64,000 nt of DNA from Pseudomonas sp. sp1636. GTDB taxonomy: Bacteria > Pseudomonadota > Gammaproteobacteria > Pseudomonadales > Pseudomonadaceae. The DNA is taken from contig NZ_JARRAB010000015.1 of NCBI RefSeq assembly GCF_030376615.1, positions 57,469 to 121,468 on the forward strand, given 5' to 3'. Made by a program: the position numbers and the translations under genes. Positions 47,941 to 57,365 of the stretch are shown here, piece by piece. Numbering within the stretch: the stretch's first letter is position 1; each line of letters opens with the position of its first letter. A model generated the notes under the pieces. That model worked only from the letters and a program-made list of their open reading frames with translations, did no database searches and was not told where the DNA came from.

Positions 47941-48374
47941 ACTCAGGTTTGTATTGGTGAAATATATTCGAGCGGAGCGGTAGACATTTAGCGCTGTGCC
48001 GGCGAAGAGAGGCGACTGGCCGGCGGGGCTGGAGCCATAACCGCCTGGCGGAGGCAAGCGGCTTTGCATGAACAACCTTAAAAGTATAGCTCAACATGCT
48101 GATTATATTGATTCTGTGCTGCTGCATGATAGCGTCCGCCACTGGTGTCACAAGCCTGTTGTGCTGGCGTGATAGCTCTGCTCCGCGCATGTGCCGTCGA
48201 AGCCGTGACGAGGTGCGCGCGCCGCTCGTATTCGCTGGCCGGCATCCTTGACGGTTCAGCGCAGCTCGCCGTGTCGGGCTTGCCCTGCCGCGACGCCGTT
48301 CGAACGGCCCGGAGATTGTAAGGCCAGTACAGCCTGATAGACTGCCTGGGCATTTGCCAACTTTGAGGAGTCTC
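47941..48374. other. 434-bp intergenic region between ftr operon and galU
   Basis: No gene is supported. An AT-rich stretch at 48075-48135 is the likeliest promoter area for galU or the ftr operon, but no clear hexamer pair was found. Short frames in this area have no ribosome binding site. Confidence 0.4.
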
Positions 48375-49214
48375 ATGATCAAGAAATGCTTGTTCCCAGC
48401 AGCCGGTTACGGCACACGCTTTCTACCTGCAACCAAGGCCATGCCCAAGGAGATGTTGCCGATAGTGAACAAGCCACTGATCCAGTATGGCGTCGAAGAG
48501 GCGCTTGAAGCTGGGCTGACGGAGATCGCCATGGTCACCGGCCGCGGCAAGCGCTCGCTGGAGGATCACTTCGACATCAGCTACGAGTTGGAACAGCAGA
48601 TCCGCGACACCGACAAGGAAAAATACCTGGTAGGCATCCGCCGCCTGATCGATGAGTGCAGCTTTTCCTACACCCGTCAGGTCGAAATGAAAGGCCTCGG
48701 CCACGCGATTCTCTGCGCCCGTCCGCTGATCGGTGACGAGGCCTTTGCCGTAGTGCTGGCCGATGACCTGTGCCTGAACCTGGAAGGTGACGGGGTATTG
48801 ACCCAGATGGTCAAGCTGTACAACCAGTTCCGCTGCTCGATCGTCGCCATTCAGGAAGTGCCGCCGGAGGAGACCCACAAGTATGGCGTGATCGCCGGCG
48901 AGATGATTCGCGACGACATCTACCGGGTCAACCACATGGTCGAGAAGCCCAAACCGGAAGATGCGCCGTCGAATCTGGCGATCATCGGTCGTTACATCCT
49001 CACCCCGGATATTTTCGACATCATCAAAGACACCCCCCCGGGCAAGGGCGGCGAAATCCAGATCACCGATGCACTGATGAAGCAGGCCCAGGACGGTTGC
49101 GTACTCGCCTACAAGTTCAAGGGCCAACGCTTCGACTGTGGTGGTGCGGAAGGCTATATCGAGGCCACCAACTTCTGCTTCGAGAACCTCTACAAACCGG
49201 GCAAGGCTTTCTGA
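48375..49214 (+). CDS. galU: UTP-glucose-1-phosphate uridylyltransferase GalU
   Basis: The 279-residue cytoplasmic enzyme makes UDP-glucose for LPS core and other polysaccharides. The nucleotide-binding signature is FPAAGYGTRFLPATKAMPKEMLPI near residue 7, with VEKPKPEDAPSNLAIIGRYILTPDIF and FDCGGAEGYIEA further on. Length and sequence match pseudomonad GalU. The ATG follows GAGGAG; an upstream extension is unsupported. In P. aeruginosa galU, a glyoxalase-like gene and gor also lie together. A terminator follows at 49237. Confidence 0.96.
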   Translation: MIKKCLFPAAGYGTRFLPATKAMPKEMLPIVNKPLIQYGVEEALEAGLTEIAMVTGRGKRSLEDHFDISYELEQQIRDTDKEKYLVGIRRLIDECSFSYTRQVEMKGLGHAILCARPLIGDEAFAVVLADDLCLNLEGDGVLTQMVKLYNQFRCSIVAIQEVPPEETHKYGVIAGEMIRDDIYRVNHMVEKPKPEDAPSNLAIIGRYILTPDIFDIIKDTPPGKGGEIQITDALMKQAQDGCVLAYKFKGQRFDCGGAEGYIEATNFCFENLYKPGKAF

Positions 49215-49236
49215 GCCGAGTTGAGCTCGAGCAGCC

Positions 49237-49260
49237 AGCCACCTTCGGGTGGCTTTCTGT
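49237..49260 (+). terminator. Rho-independent terminator of galU
   Basis: AGCCACC (49237-49243) is paired with GGTGGCT (49248-49254) across a TTCG tetraloop and followed by TTCTGTATT. The very stable tetraloop and the T-rich tail make this a good terminator. Confidence 0.85.
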
Positions 49261-49269
49261 ATTAAGGGC

Positions 49270-49692
49270 TCAGGGAATCGGCAGCGCTTCCGAGCCTGGC
49301 CCCAGCGGTTGGCCGTAGCTGAACTCGACGTAGTTGCCCGCCGGGTCACGCAGGCCGCAATAATAGCCGACGGGGTAGGGCTCATCGCGTGGTGCCCAGA
49401 TCAGACAGCCGGCCGCCTGCGCCTTGGCCGCGATCCGGTCGACCTGCTCGCGGCTGGCCACGGCGAAACCGAAATGGCTGTAATCGTCGGCGGCCAGCTG
49501 GCGATCCTGGCCACCCGGCATGATCACGAAGATGAAGGCATGTTCTCTGCCAGGCTCGGCCATCCAGACGATACGCGAGCCCTTGCCCAGGCGCTGGTGG
49601 ATCACGCGCATGCCACAGAAATCGGCGTAGAACGCCACGCAGGCATCTAGATCCGCCACATGCAAGGCCAGATGGGTGAGGGTAGGGGGCAT
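49270..49692 (-). CDS. Glyoxalase/VOC-family protein
   Basis: The 140-residue protein of the vicinal-oxygen-chelate superfamily has a beta-alpha-beta-beta-beta layout: LTHLALHVADLDACVAFYADFCGMRVIHQ with a metal-ligand His at the start, HFGFAVASREQVDRIAAKA near the middle and GYYCGLRDPAGNYVEFSYGQ with the ligand Glu near the end. It is probably a lactoylglutathione-lyase-like or dioxygenase-like metalloenzyme. GAGGAG precedes the ATG. It lies opposite to gor; the pairing with glutathione reductase hints at a glutathione-linked aldehyde function, but the substrate is unproven. Confidence 0.75.
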   Translation of the reverse strand: MPPTLTHLALHVADLDACVAFYADFCGMRVIHQRLGKGSRIVWMAEPGREHAFIFVIMPGGQDRQLAADDYSHFGFAVASREQVDRIAAKAQAAGCLIWAPRDEPYPVGYYCGLRDPAGNYVEFSYGQPLGPGSEALPIP

Positions 49693-49786
49693 GGCGTTTC
49701 TCCTCATTACGACCTCTCAAGCTTAGGCTCTGCACAGGATTGTGCCGCGATTGGGTTATGCTGGCGGCCTGCTTTGGAGGCCAACC

Positions 49787-51145
49787 ATGACCTATGACTT
49801 CGATCTGTTTGTAATCGGCGCCGGTTCCGGCGGTGTGCGTGCTGCACGCTTTGCCGCCGGCTATGGTGCGCGCGTGGCAGTAGCCGAAAGCCGCTACCTG
49901 GGCGGCACCTGCGTGAATGTTGGCTGTGTGCCGAAAAAGCTGCTGGTGTACGGCGCGCATTTCGCCGAGGACTTCGAGCAGGCCCAGGGTTTTGGTTGGT
50001 CGCTAGGTGAAGCGACCTTCGATTGGTCGACCCTGATCGGCAACAAGAACCGTGAGATCGAACGTCTCAATGGCATCTACCGCAACCTGCTGCTGGGCAG
50101 CGGCGTGACCCTGCTCGAGGGCCATGCGCGTCTGCTCGATGAGCATAGCGTGGAGCTCGGCGGCCAGCGCTACAGCGCCAAGCACATCCTTATCGCCACC
50201 GGAGGCTGGCCGCATATCCCGCAAATTCCCGGGCATGAACATGCCATAGGCTCGAATGAAGCCTTCTTTCTCGAACAATTGCCCAAGCGTGTGCTGGTGG
50301 TGGGCGGTGGCTATATTGCCGTGGAGTTCGCCTCGATCTTCCACGGTCTCGGCGCCCAGACCTCGTTGCTGTATCGCGGCGAGTTGTTCCTCCGTGGTTT
50401 CGATGGCGCCGTGCGCCAGCACCTGCAAGAAGAACTGAGCAAACGCGGCCTGGATCTGCAGTTCAACAGCGATATCGAACGCATCGACAAACAGCCAGAC
50501 GGTAGCCTGCAGGCGACCCTGAAGGACGGCCGGGTACTAGAAACCGACTGTGTGTTCTATGCCACCGGCCGGCGACCGATGCTGGACAATCTGGGCCTGG
50601 AAAACACCGCGGTAGAACTCGATGAGCGCGGTTATATCAAGGTCGACGAGCAGTACCAAACCACCGCGCCGTCGATTCTGGCGCTGGGCGATGTGATCGG
50701 CCGGGTACAACTGACCCCGGTGGCATTGGCCGAAGGCATGGCGCTGGCACGCCGACTGTTCAAACCCGAGGAATACCGCCCGGTCGACTATCGGACGATT
50801 CCGACGGCGGTCTTCAGCCTGCCGAATATCGGCACCGTCGGCCTCAGCGAAGAGCAGGCGAGGGCTGAGGGCTACCGGGTGGAGGTTTACGAAAGCCGTT
50901 TCCGGCCGATGAAGCTGACCCTCACCGAATGCCAGGAGCGCAGCCTGATGAAACTGGTGGTGGATGCCGACAGCGACCGGGTGTTGGGTTGCCACATGGT
51001 CGGTCCGGAAGCCGGCGAAATCGTCCAGGGCCTTGCCGTGGCATTGAAGGCTGGGGCGACCAAACAGATTTTCGACGAGACCATTGGCGTGCATCCGACG
51101 GCTGCCGAAGAGTTTGTTACCATGCGCGCCCCCGTGACCAGCTGA
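49787..51145 (+). CDS. gor: Glutathione-disulfide reductase
   Basis: The 452-residue flavoenzyme reduces GSSG with NADPH. FAD binding is seen in [16 protein letters not shown], the redox disulfide in [19 protein letters not shown], the NADPH site in [23 protein letters not shown] with the Arg-containing LLYRGE, and the catalytic His-Glu pair in [13 protein letters not shown]. It has the length and motifs of Gor rather than dihydrolipoamide dehydrogenase. GGAGG precedes the ATG at 49787. The TRIC-family gene follows 7 bp later. Confidence 0.95.
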   Translation: MTYDFDLFVIGAGSGGVRAARFAAGYGARVAVAESRYLGGTCVNVGCVPKKLLVYGAHFAEDFEQAQGFGWSLGEATFDWSTLIGNKNREIERLNGIYRNLLLGSGVTLLEGHARLLDEHSVELGGQRYSAKHILIATGGWPHIPQIPGHEHAIGSNEAFFLEQLPKRVLVVGGGYIAVEFASIFHGLGAQTSLLYRGELFLRGFDGAVRQHLQEELSKRGLDLQFNSDIERIDKQPDGSLQATLKDGRVLETDCVFYATGRRPMLDNLGLENTAVELDERGYIKVDEQYQTTAPSILALGDVIGRVQLTPVALAEGMALARRLFKPEEYRPVDYRTIPTAVFSLPNIGTVGLSEEQARAEGYRVEVYESRFRPMKLTLTECQERSLMKLVVDADSDRVLGCHMVGPEAGEIVQGLAVALKAGATKQIFDETIGVHPTAAEEFVTMRAPVTS

Positions 51146-51152
51146 AAACCCC

Positions 51153-51776
51153 ATGCCGCAACTTTTTTACCTGTCCGACCTGTTCGGCGTAGCCGTATTC
51201 GCCATCACCGGCGCCTTGATGGCCGGGCGTAAATCCATGGATCTGTTCGGCGTGTTGGTGATCGCCGTCATCACCGCGCTGGGCGGCGGAACCTTGCGCG
51301 ATGTGATTCTCGACAATCATCCGGTCAGCTGGATACGTGACGACACCTATATCGTCATCGCATCCCTGGCGGCTATCGGCACCGTGGTGTGGGTACGCTT
51401 CACGCAACCGATTCATGAGAAGGGACTGCTGATCGCCGATGCCTTCGGTTTGGCCGTATTCACCGTGATCGGTACGGAAGTGGCCTTGCAGCACCACGTG
51501 CCGTTGAGTACCGCGGTGATCATGGGGGTCATGACCGGAGTCGCTGGCGGCGTCATGCGCGATGTGATCTGTAATGAAATACCGCTGATCTTCCAGAAAG
51601 AAATCTACGCCACCGCCTGCATTGCCGGCGCCCTGGTGTTTATCGGACTGCGCGCGCTGGACACGCCGCACTGGCTGGATACCGGCATCGCCATGCTCAC
51701 CGTGCTGTTTATCCGTCTGGCGGCGATTCGCTGGCGTTTCTCATTGCCACGCTTCCATCTGCTCGATCGCGACTGA
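51153..51776 (+). CDS. TRIC cation channel family membrane protein (YadS/UPF0126)
   Basis: The 207-residue protein has seven short hydrophobic segments arranged as an internal duplication. Each half carries the family turn: ALGGGTLRDVILDNHPVSWI in the first and GVAGGVMRDVICNEIPLIF in the second. Bacterial TRIC homologues form small trimeric cation channels. It starts 7 bp after gor with only a weak Shine-Dalgarno, implying coupling with gor. It is the last clearly core gene before the accessory block. Confidence 0.85.
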   Translation: MPQLFYLSDLFGVAVFAITGALMAGRKSMDLFGVLVIAVITALGGGTLRDVILDNHPVSWIRDDTYIVIASLAAIGTVVWVRFTQPIHEKGLLIADAFGLAVFTVIGTEVALQHHVPLSTAVIMGVMTGVAGGVMRDVICNEIPLIFQKEIYATACIAGALVFIGLRALDTPHWLDTGIAMLTVLFIRLAAIRWRFSLPRFHLLDRD

Positions 51777-51901
51777 GCATGATCGAACGGCCGGATCAGC
51801 GGGTCTGATCCTTGTCGAAAACTGCCGTTTGCGACGGGCAGCTTTCAGCCCGATAAGACCTCAGCCTTTACAACGCGAGGGGGCATGGTTCGGGCCTAGA
51901 G

Positions 51902-54900
51902 TTACTGGGCGGTGCTCCGCCCACTCACCCTAGGTATGACAATTTCCCAGCGCTCAGATTTGCAGCGCATACGGTATTCATCCTCGCTGTCTTCGGCATA
52001 GCGAGTGATGATGCCCGCGACCTCGCATGTTTCGACTTCAAGACTCAAGCGGAAGGCTTTTGATGTGCTGCCGACGGTACGTCCTTGCAGGTCTTGGAGT
52101 AAGTAGCGTTCGCCTTCAGCGTGTAAACGTAATGAATCGCCCGGTTTAAGCTCTCGGATGGCCTGATGAATAAGGGCGGTTGCAGGCTGACGGCCAGGGT
52201 AGCCAATATCGATGTCCTTCATGCTGAACACTTGATACTGGGTATCCAATGCCGGGTCATGCTGGCCGCTGAAACTTTGTTGTACCAGAGCTCCACCGAA
52301 CGACTGGGTGAAGGCGTTGGTGGATGCAAATTCACAAAGAGTCAGCGTTTCTTCGGCTCGGGTCATGCCAACGTAGTACAGGCGGCGTTCATCCTCTAAC
52401 TGTTGCTGTTTTGGGTTCCAGCCGCCATCCAGTAAAGCCACATGGCGAAACTCTAAGCCTTTGGCGGAGTGCACGGTGCCGAGGTAAAGTCCGGCTCGCG
52501 GTTGTTGGCGTATTTCCCGCGCGTAGTCATAAAGCCAATCAATCAGCGTCGCCCGTGCGAGCTGGCACTCGCCGAACTCGCCCTTGAGCTGTTCGAAGGC
52601 CGTATGGAAAAACTCAGTCCATTGTTCATCGAGCGATAGGCTTTGCAGGGAGGCGTTTGCGCTGTTCGCATCGAGCAGCGGCGCTTCGCTCGCGTGAAGA
52701 TGTTCAATGGCTTGGATGTAACCACGCTGGCGCGTTAGCGGGAGTGCGCTCTGTTTGTCGGCAGCCAGGTAGTAGGGCACCGAATTGTGCTCACACCAGG
52801 CCTGAATCGGCAGCAGGAAGCGGTGCGTGCGTGCGAGAACTGCGCAGCCCCGCCAATCATCGCGCTGCTCTAAATCCTTGAGACGCTGCAACTCTGCCAA
52901 TACGGCTTGTGCCTGGATGTTGCCTGTTGCGCTGTCGGCTGCGGGTAGCCGAATACATGAAACCCGGCCCTGCCGCAGGTGATCAAGAGTCTGCCAGCGG
53001 CCGCCCGGGGGCAGCTCCTGGCGAGTCTTGTTGATCTGGATTGGATGTTTGGCTTTGAGTCGTTCACGGTTTTTTTCGATCAGCAGGTTGGCGGTCGCAA
53101 TGATCATTTTGCTGGAGCGGAAGTTCTCCACCAGATAGCTGATGTCGGCTTTGTACTCTTGCTGGTAGCGTTCGATATGCCGATTGCTGCCGCCGCGCCA
53201 TTGGTAGATATTTTGATCGTCGTCGCCGACGGCCAAAATGCACAGATCGTCGTCGTTTTCACTGTGGCGTTTGGCCAGGGCGCTGACCAGGTTGTACTGG
53301 CGCTCGTCGATGTCTTGATACTCGTCGACCAGGATGTAGCGATAACCGCGCAGTAGACGCTCGCGCAGATCATCTTCACCTTCTGCTAAGTGTTTGCCTT
53401 CGAGCAGTTCGGCGGCGCGTTCGAGTAGCGCATCGAGCTCGCCGTCATCGATCTTTTCGCGTTGTGAGTAGCTCACGCCGGTCAGGCGCATTGCCATCGC
53501 GTGATAGGTCAATATGGTTAAGCCGTAGGCTTCGTTACCAACCAAATCAAACAGACGACGGCGGATTTCGTTAGCGGCATGACGGTTAAAAGTTAGGCCG
53601 ATGATGCTGCTGGCCGGCATACGGCGCACGCGCAATAGGTACGCAATGCGGTGGACTATAACGCGTGTTTTGCCAGAGCCAGGGCCCGCGAGAATCAAGC
53701 GGTTACGGTCGTCGGGGTCTGCGACCACGATTTTTTGCGTGGTATTCAACGCATAGACAATCGACTGCCATGAGGCCTCGCTGGTCGCCAGCTTGAGTAC
53801 CTCGTCTTTGCCGGAAAAGTACCGCTTGAGGAAGTCCTGCTTGCTCTCTTTGAAGTAGTGCATGACTAAGCTCAAGGCAGCCGCCATCTCTTTCAGGGCA
53901 ACTTCTGCGTATTCACGCATCACATGCACCTGAATGCGCTTCTCCCGGTAGTGCTCATCGAGCTTGAGGAAGTCTTCTTTGAGGTAGCGCTGGCCATGCT
54001 TGTCGGGGTTGATTTCGATGGTCATGGCGCGCCGCATCACGGTCATGCCGTGATTCAGCGTGAGCACTTCCTGCTGGTGCAGATAGAGCAACACATGCTC
54101 AATGGCCTTTGGTCGTTGCTCGGGCTTGATGGTGGCGTTGAGCACTAGATCGTTTTCGATCATTTTCACGAGCTCGCCAAAAGTCGTTTGCACCAGTAGG
54201 TCTTTGGCACGCACGCCGCTGGGCAACTTGGCGATAAGAAATGGCAACAGCACCGCGGCGATGGCACGGCGCTTTTCACCAAGTTCCTGTACTTTCTGCC
54301 AGGTGTAGCCATTGCGAATACGCAGCTTCAGGTAGTCGCGGTTTAACTGGCGAAGTTCGAAGCTACTGCGCTGCGAGCTTTCGCCATCACGATCCTGGGT
54401 CAGGCTGCGCAACAAACGCAGTATGTGCAGGGGGAGCAGGTCTGCTTGCGCTGTGATCTGGCGAAGCTGCGCGGTGAGCGGCGGCAAGTTGATATCTTGC
54501 CAACCGCCCTGATCGGCATCGGGCGCTTGCTCGCGCAGTTCGCTGAACAACGCATTTTCCAGCTGCACTGATTGGCTCAAACGTTCATTGGATGAGCCAA
54601 CTACGCCATGGCGCAGGTAGATCGTCAGCTGCGAGTCATTTTCCAACAGGCCAAGATTTTCCAACTGTTTTAGCGTGCTGCTGATTTCCTCCTGGTTTTG
54701 CTCGGTGAGCGCCATCAGTTGATCGGTATTGATTCGCTCATCGGCATCCGCCGCATAAAGAAAACGCAGTACGGCTCGAAACTCTTCGAGTCGGCGTGCG
54801 GGTAGTTTGGATTTTAATAAGCGCGCATCGGCTTCTTGTTCGCTGAGGCAGAGGCGGGCAGGGAAGACCTTGGTATGGTTTTCCTCACGGCTTAAGTATT

Positions 54901-57040
54901 GACCGCGCTCAAGCCAGGCAATAGCCGTGACCACTTTAGTTTCGGCATCACGGTCATCAGCCTCGAAGCTGGTATTAACGCTTTCATCCTGAAGGATTTC
55001 ACCCGCGGTGATAATCAGCTGTCCGCCTTTGCGCCTATTACCCTCACTGCGAACTTTGCGCAGTATTTGTTGAATATCTTGCAGGCTTAGCTTGGACTTT
55101 TCACTGAGGCCGAACTGCGTTTCGATGTCTTGGGGGTCGTACAGCAGTACGCATTTGGCTTGTTGCTGGTCGCGCCCCGCACGGCCAGCCTCCTGTAAAT
55201 AGTTCTCCAGCGAGCCTGGGATGTTGGCATGCACCACAAGTCGCACATCGGGCTTGTCTACACCCATGCCGAAGGCGTTGGTGGCGACAATCACGCGTAG
55301 CGCCCCGGCTTTGAAGTCGTCCTGAATGTCCTTTTTCTCATGGGGCTGTAAACCCGCATGGAAGAAGCGGCAGGCCCAGTTTTGCTCAATCAGAAAAGCC
55401 GCGAGTTCTTCCGCATTCTTGCGACTGGAAACAAAAACTACCGCGCCGCCGTCTTGCGGGCCTAACTCGTCCTCCAGCAGCAGATGGGTGCGCTGCCATT
55501 TCTCGCCTGCCCCCGTTGGAAGCACCTCAAAACACAGATTGGTGCGTTCGGGCGTGCCAATAAAAGCGGTAAATGTAACGCCCAACTCTTCCTTGAAGTG
55601 TTGGTGAATATCGTCCAGCACATCCTGCTTGGCCGTGGCGGTAAAGCAGCCAAGCGGCGCTACAGGTGCGTCGGCACTGAACTCGCGAATAAAGCGCGCG
55701 GCATACAGGTAGTCAGGACGAAAATCGTTGCCCCATTTGGATAGACAGTGCGCTTCATCGAAGATCCAGGCGCCGATCTGCCGATTGGCAATGGCCTTGC
55801 GGAAGGCCTTATTGCGAAACTGCTCTGGCGACACTAGGAGAATACCGATATCGCCCATCTGGATTTTTTCCAGCACATCGGCGCGTTCAGGCATCGTCAG
55901 CAGACCATTGAGCGCCGCAGCACATTGCACATTGCTGGCGAGCAGACCGTCGACCTGATCTTTCATCAGCGACTGTAACGGCGAGATGATGATCGTCAGG
56001 CTACCGTTGCGGTGATAGCGGTTCAGCGCAGGCAATTGATAACAAATGGACTTGCCGCCGCCGGTGGCGAGTACCGCCAATATCGATTTGCCCTGCATGC
56101 CAGCCAGAACGATGTCGTACTGCGCGCTTTTGCCGTCGGCTTCGTAACGGAAATCATCGAAATTGAAGTAGTGCTTCAGCTCTAGACGAGGATCGTGAAC
56201 GCTTTGGCAGTACTGACAGCTCTTGTCGGTGCAGGGCACGTCGCGAAGCTCTGAGATCAGTCGGCTTACCGCCGGGAACTGATAGCGAACCCAGGGGGCG
56301 AGTACAGAGTTACCTCCAGATGCCCGCAGCCATGCCAGGGCATAGGCCATTGGCCAGTTCAAGTCGGCCAGGCTCAGATCTTGTTCAATAAGCCTGGTAA
56401 GCCGTGTGCGACAGACCTTCAAGTCCCGCTTTAGCGCGGGATCTGTTTCTTGCAGTAATGCAGGAAGTAATTCGCGCAGCCGGAGTAGCTCTATTGGCGG
56501 CTGGCCGCTCATGGCCAGAAAAAAATTACCCAGACCAGTCCCGATTTGCGGTGCGGTGAGGGCTTGATAACACAGCAGTTCGTTTGGTTGATTTTCAGCC
56601 AGTCGCGTAAAGGCTTGGTGCTGGTCTTGAAATAAAGTCAGCGTCGAGCGGCAATCGGCCAGCGGCGAACTCAGGCTGTCGCGGATCAGCTTGTAGTCTT
56701 TGATCAGACGGTGATAAGGGTTCTGCGGAAAGGCCAGTGGCGATAAACGTAGGGTGTCGATCACCGGCAGGGTTAGCAGCTTTAGATGGGGGGCGGCGCT
56801 GCGAAGCAAAGGCAGATCATGGGCGAGCAGGTTATGCCCCAGTAGAAAGCTGGCACCCTCAGCCATTTGATCCAGTCGTTCCAGCGCCGCAGCAAGATTT
56901 TTGTTAATGCTTAATTCGAGTTCCTCACCGGTATCCGGCCGCAAAGCGCCAATCTTAAAAATCTTGGCCGGTTGATTCGGTTGTTCGGGCACTACCTCAA
57001 GGTCGAACACCAAACACTTGGGCTGAGGAAGCTGCGCCAT
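51902..57040 (-). CDS. Exonuclease-RecQ-UvrD fusion helicase
   Basis: The 1712-residue protein combines three nucleic-acid enzymes. Residues 1-140 resemble a DEDD 3'-5' exonuclease (FDLE with D13 and E15, GHNLLAHDLPLL with D75, D129). A Cys cluster at C270-C275-C278 follows. Residues about 300-700 are a RecQ-type superfamily 2 helicase: ATGGGKS (325-331), DEAH (428-431), QEAGRAGRDQQ. Residues about 1100-1620 are UvrD-type superfamily 1: AGPGSGKT near 1115, VDEYQD near 1238, QWRGG, TVHSAKGLEF and YYVGMTRAEETL. Two engines of the same 3'-5' polarity plus a nuclease suggest DNA unwinding and degradation in repair or anti-phage defence. Composition is more AT-rich than gor, which hints at transfer. 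Function is inferred. Confidence 0.85.
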   Translation of the reverse strand: MAQLPQPKCLVFDLEVVPEQPNQPAKIFKIGALRPDTGEELELSINKNLAAALERLDQMAEGASFLLGHNLLAHDLPLLRSAAPHLKLLTLPVIDTLRLSPLAFPQNPYHRLIKDYKLIRDSLSSPLADCRSTLTLFQDQHQAFTRLAENQPNELLCYQALTAPQIGTGLGNFFLAMSGQPPIELLRLRELLPALLQETDPALKRDLKVCRTRLTRLIEQDLSLADLNWPMAYALAWLRASGGNSVLAPWVRYQFPAVSRLISELRDVPCTDKSCQYCQSVHDPRLELKHYFNFDDFRYEADGKSAQYDIVLAGMQGKSILAVLATGGGKSICYQLPALNRYHRNGSLTIIISPLQSLMKDQVDGLLASNVQCAAALNGLLTMPERADVLEKIQMGDIGILLVSPEQFRNKAFRKAIANRQIGAWIFDEAHCLSKWGNDFRPDYLYAARFIREFSADAPVAPLGCFTATAKQDVLDDIHQHFKEELGVTFTAFIGTPERTNLCFEVLPTGAGEKWQRTHLLLEDELGPQDGGAVVFVSSRKNAEELAAFLIEQNWACRFFHAGLQPHEKKDIQDDFKAGALRVIVATNAFGMGVDKPDVRLVVHANIPGSLENYLQEAGRAGRDQQQAKCVLLYDPQDIETQFGLSEKSKLSLQDIQQILRKVRSEGNRRKGGQLIITAGEILQDESVNTSFEADDRDAETKVVTAIAWLERGQYLSREENHTKVFPARLCLSEQEADARLLKSKLPARRLEEFRAVLRFLYAADADERINTDQLMALTEQNQEEISSTLKQLENLGLLENDSQLTIYLRHGVVGSSNERLSQSVQLENALFSELREQAPDADQGGWQDINLPPLTAQLRQITAQADLLPLHILRLLRSLTQDRDGESSQRSSFELRQLNRDYLKLRIRNGYTWQKVQELGEKRRAIAAVLLPFLIAKLPSGVRAKDLLVQTTFGELVKMIENDLVLNATIKPEQRPKAIEHVLLYLHQQEVLTLNHGMTVMRRAMTIEINPDKHGQRYLKEDFLKLDEHYREKRIQVHVMREYAEVALKEMAAALSLVMHYFKESKQDFLKRYFSGKDEVLKLATSEASWQSIVYALNTTQKIVVADPDDRNRLILAGPGSGKTRVIVHRIAYLLRVRRMPASSIIGLTFNRHAANEIRRRLFDLVGNEAYGLTILTYHAMAMRLTGVSYSQREKIDDGELDALLERAAELLEGKHLAEGEDDLRERLLRGYRYILVDEYQDIDERQYNLVSALAKRHSENDDDLCILAVGDDDQNIYQWRGGSNRHIERYQQEYKADISYLVENFRSSKMIIATANLLIEKNRERLKAKHPIQINKTRQELPPGGRWQTLDHLRQGRVSCIRLPAADSATGNIQAQAVLAELQRLKDLEQRDDWRGCAVLARTHRFLLPIQAWCEHNSVPYYLAADKQSALPLTRQRGYIQAIEHLHASEAPLLDANSANASLQSLSLDEQWTEFFHTAFEQLKGEFGECQLARATLIDWLYDYAREIRQQPRAGLYLGTVHSAKGLEFRHVALLDGGWNPKQQQLEDERRLYYVGMTRAEETLTLCEFASTNAFTQSFGGALVQQSFSGQHDPALDTQYQVFSMKDIDIGYPGRQPATALIHQAIRELKPGDSLRLHAEGERYLLQDLQGRTVGSTSKAFRLSLEVETCEVAGIITRYAEDSEDEYRMRCKSERWEIVIPRVSGRSTAQ

Positions 57041-57365
57041 GTACTACACGCCCCTGAAGTAATTACTACAAAAGCAGGGACTTTAACCTATCAGTGACGG
57101 CGGTGGGAGCGTCATAGTCGCGCAAACTATGTTCAATGAATTAGTTCTGAGCGCTCTAGTTCAGTCCTCAGAACTAATATATCGAATTAACCCAGAGAAA
57201 AAAACTTTAAAAGTCAAAGAGCTTTATTTGTGCGCTGAAAATTTTTCAATAAATTTGTTCGCAAAAAATCGACTTTACTGAAGCTGTGTTCTTTCCTGCA
57301 ACTAAAGATTCACGTATGAACAGATAAGGTAGACATGCTTGCACGCTTTTTTATTTAAATAAACT
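57041..57365. other. 325-bp AT-rich intergenic region
   Basis: This region separates the fusion helicase from the recombinase-like gene and is strongly AT-rich. It holds a perfect 12-bp inverted repeat (listed separately) and AAAGTC motifs at 57210-57215, with the reverse-complement GACTTT at 57079-57084 and 57271-57276. Repeats of a short motif in both orientations can mark transposase-binding ends, but no clear terminal TGT repeat was identified. It is a candidate border of the mobile block. Confidence 0.4.
57140..57178. repeat. 12-bp perfect inverted repeat
   Basis: ATTAGTTCTGAG (57140-57151) and CTCAGAACTAAT (57167-57178) are perfect inverted copies with a 15-bp spacer that itself contains TAGTTCAGTC. 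It could be a terminator, an operator or a recombinase/transposase binding site. Confidence 0.6.
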
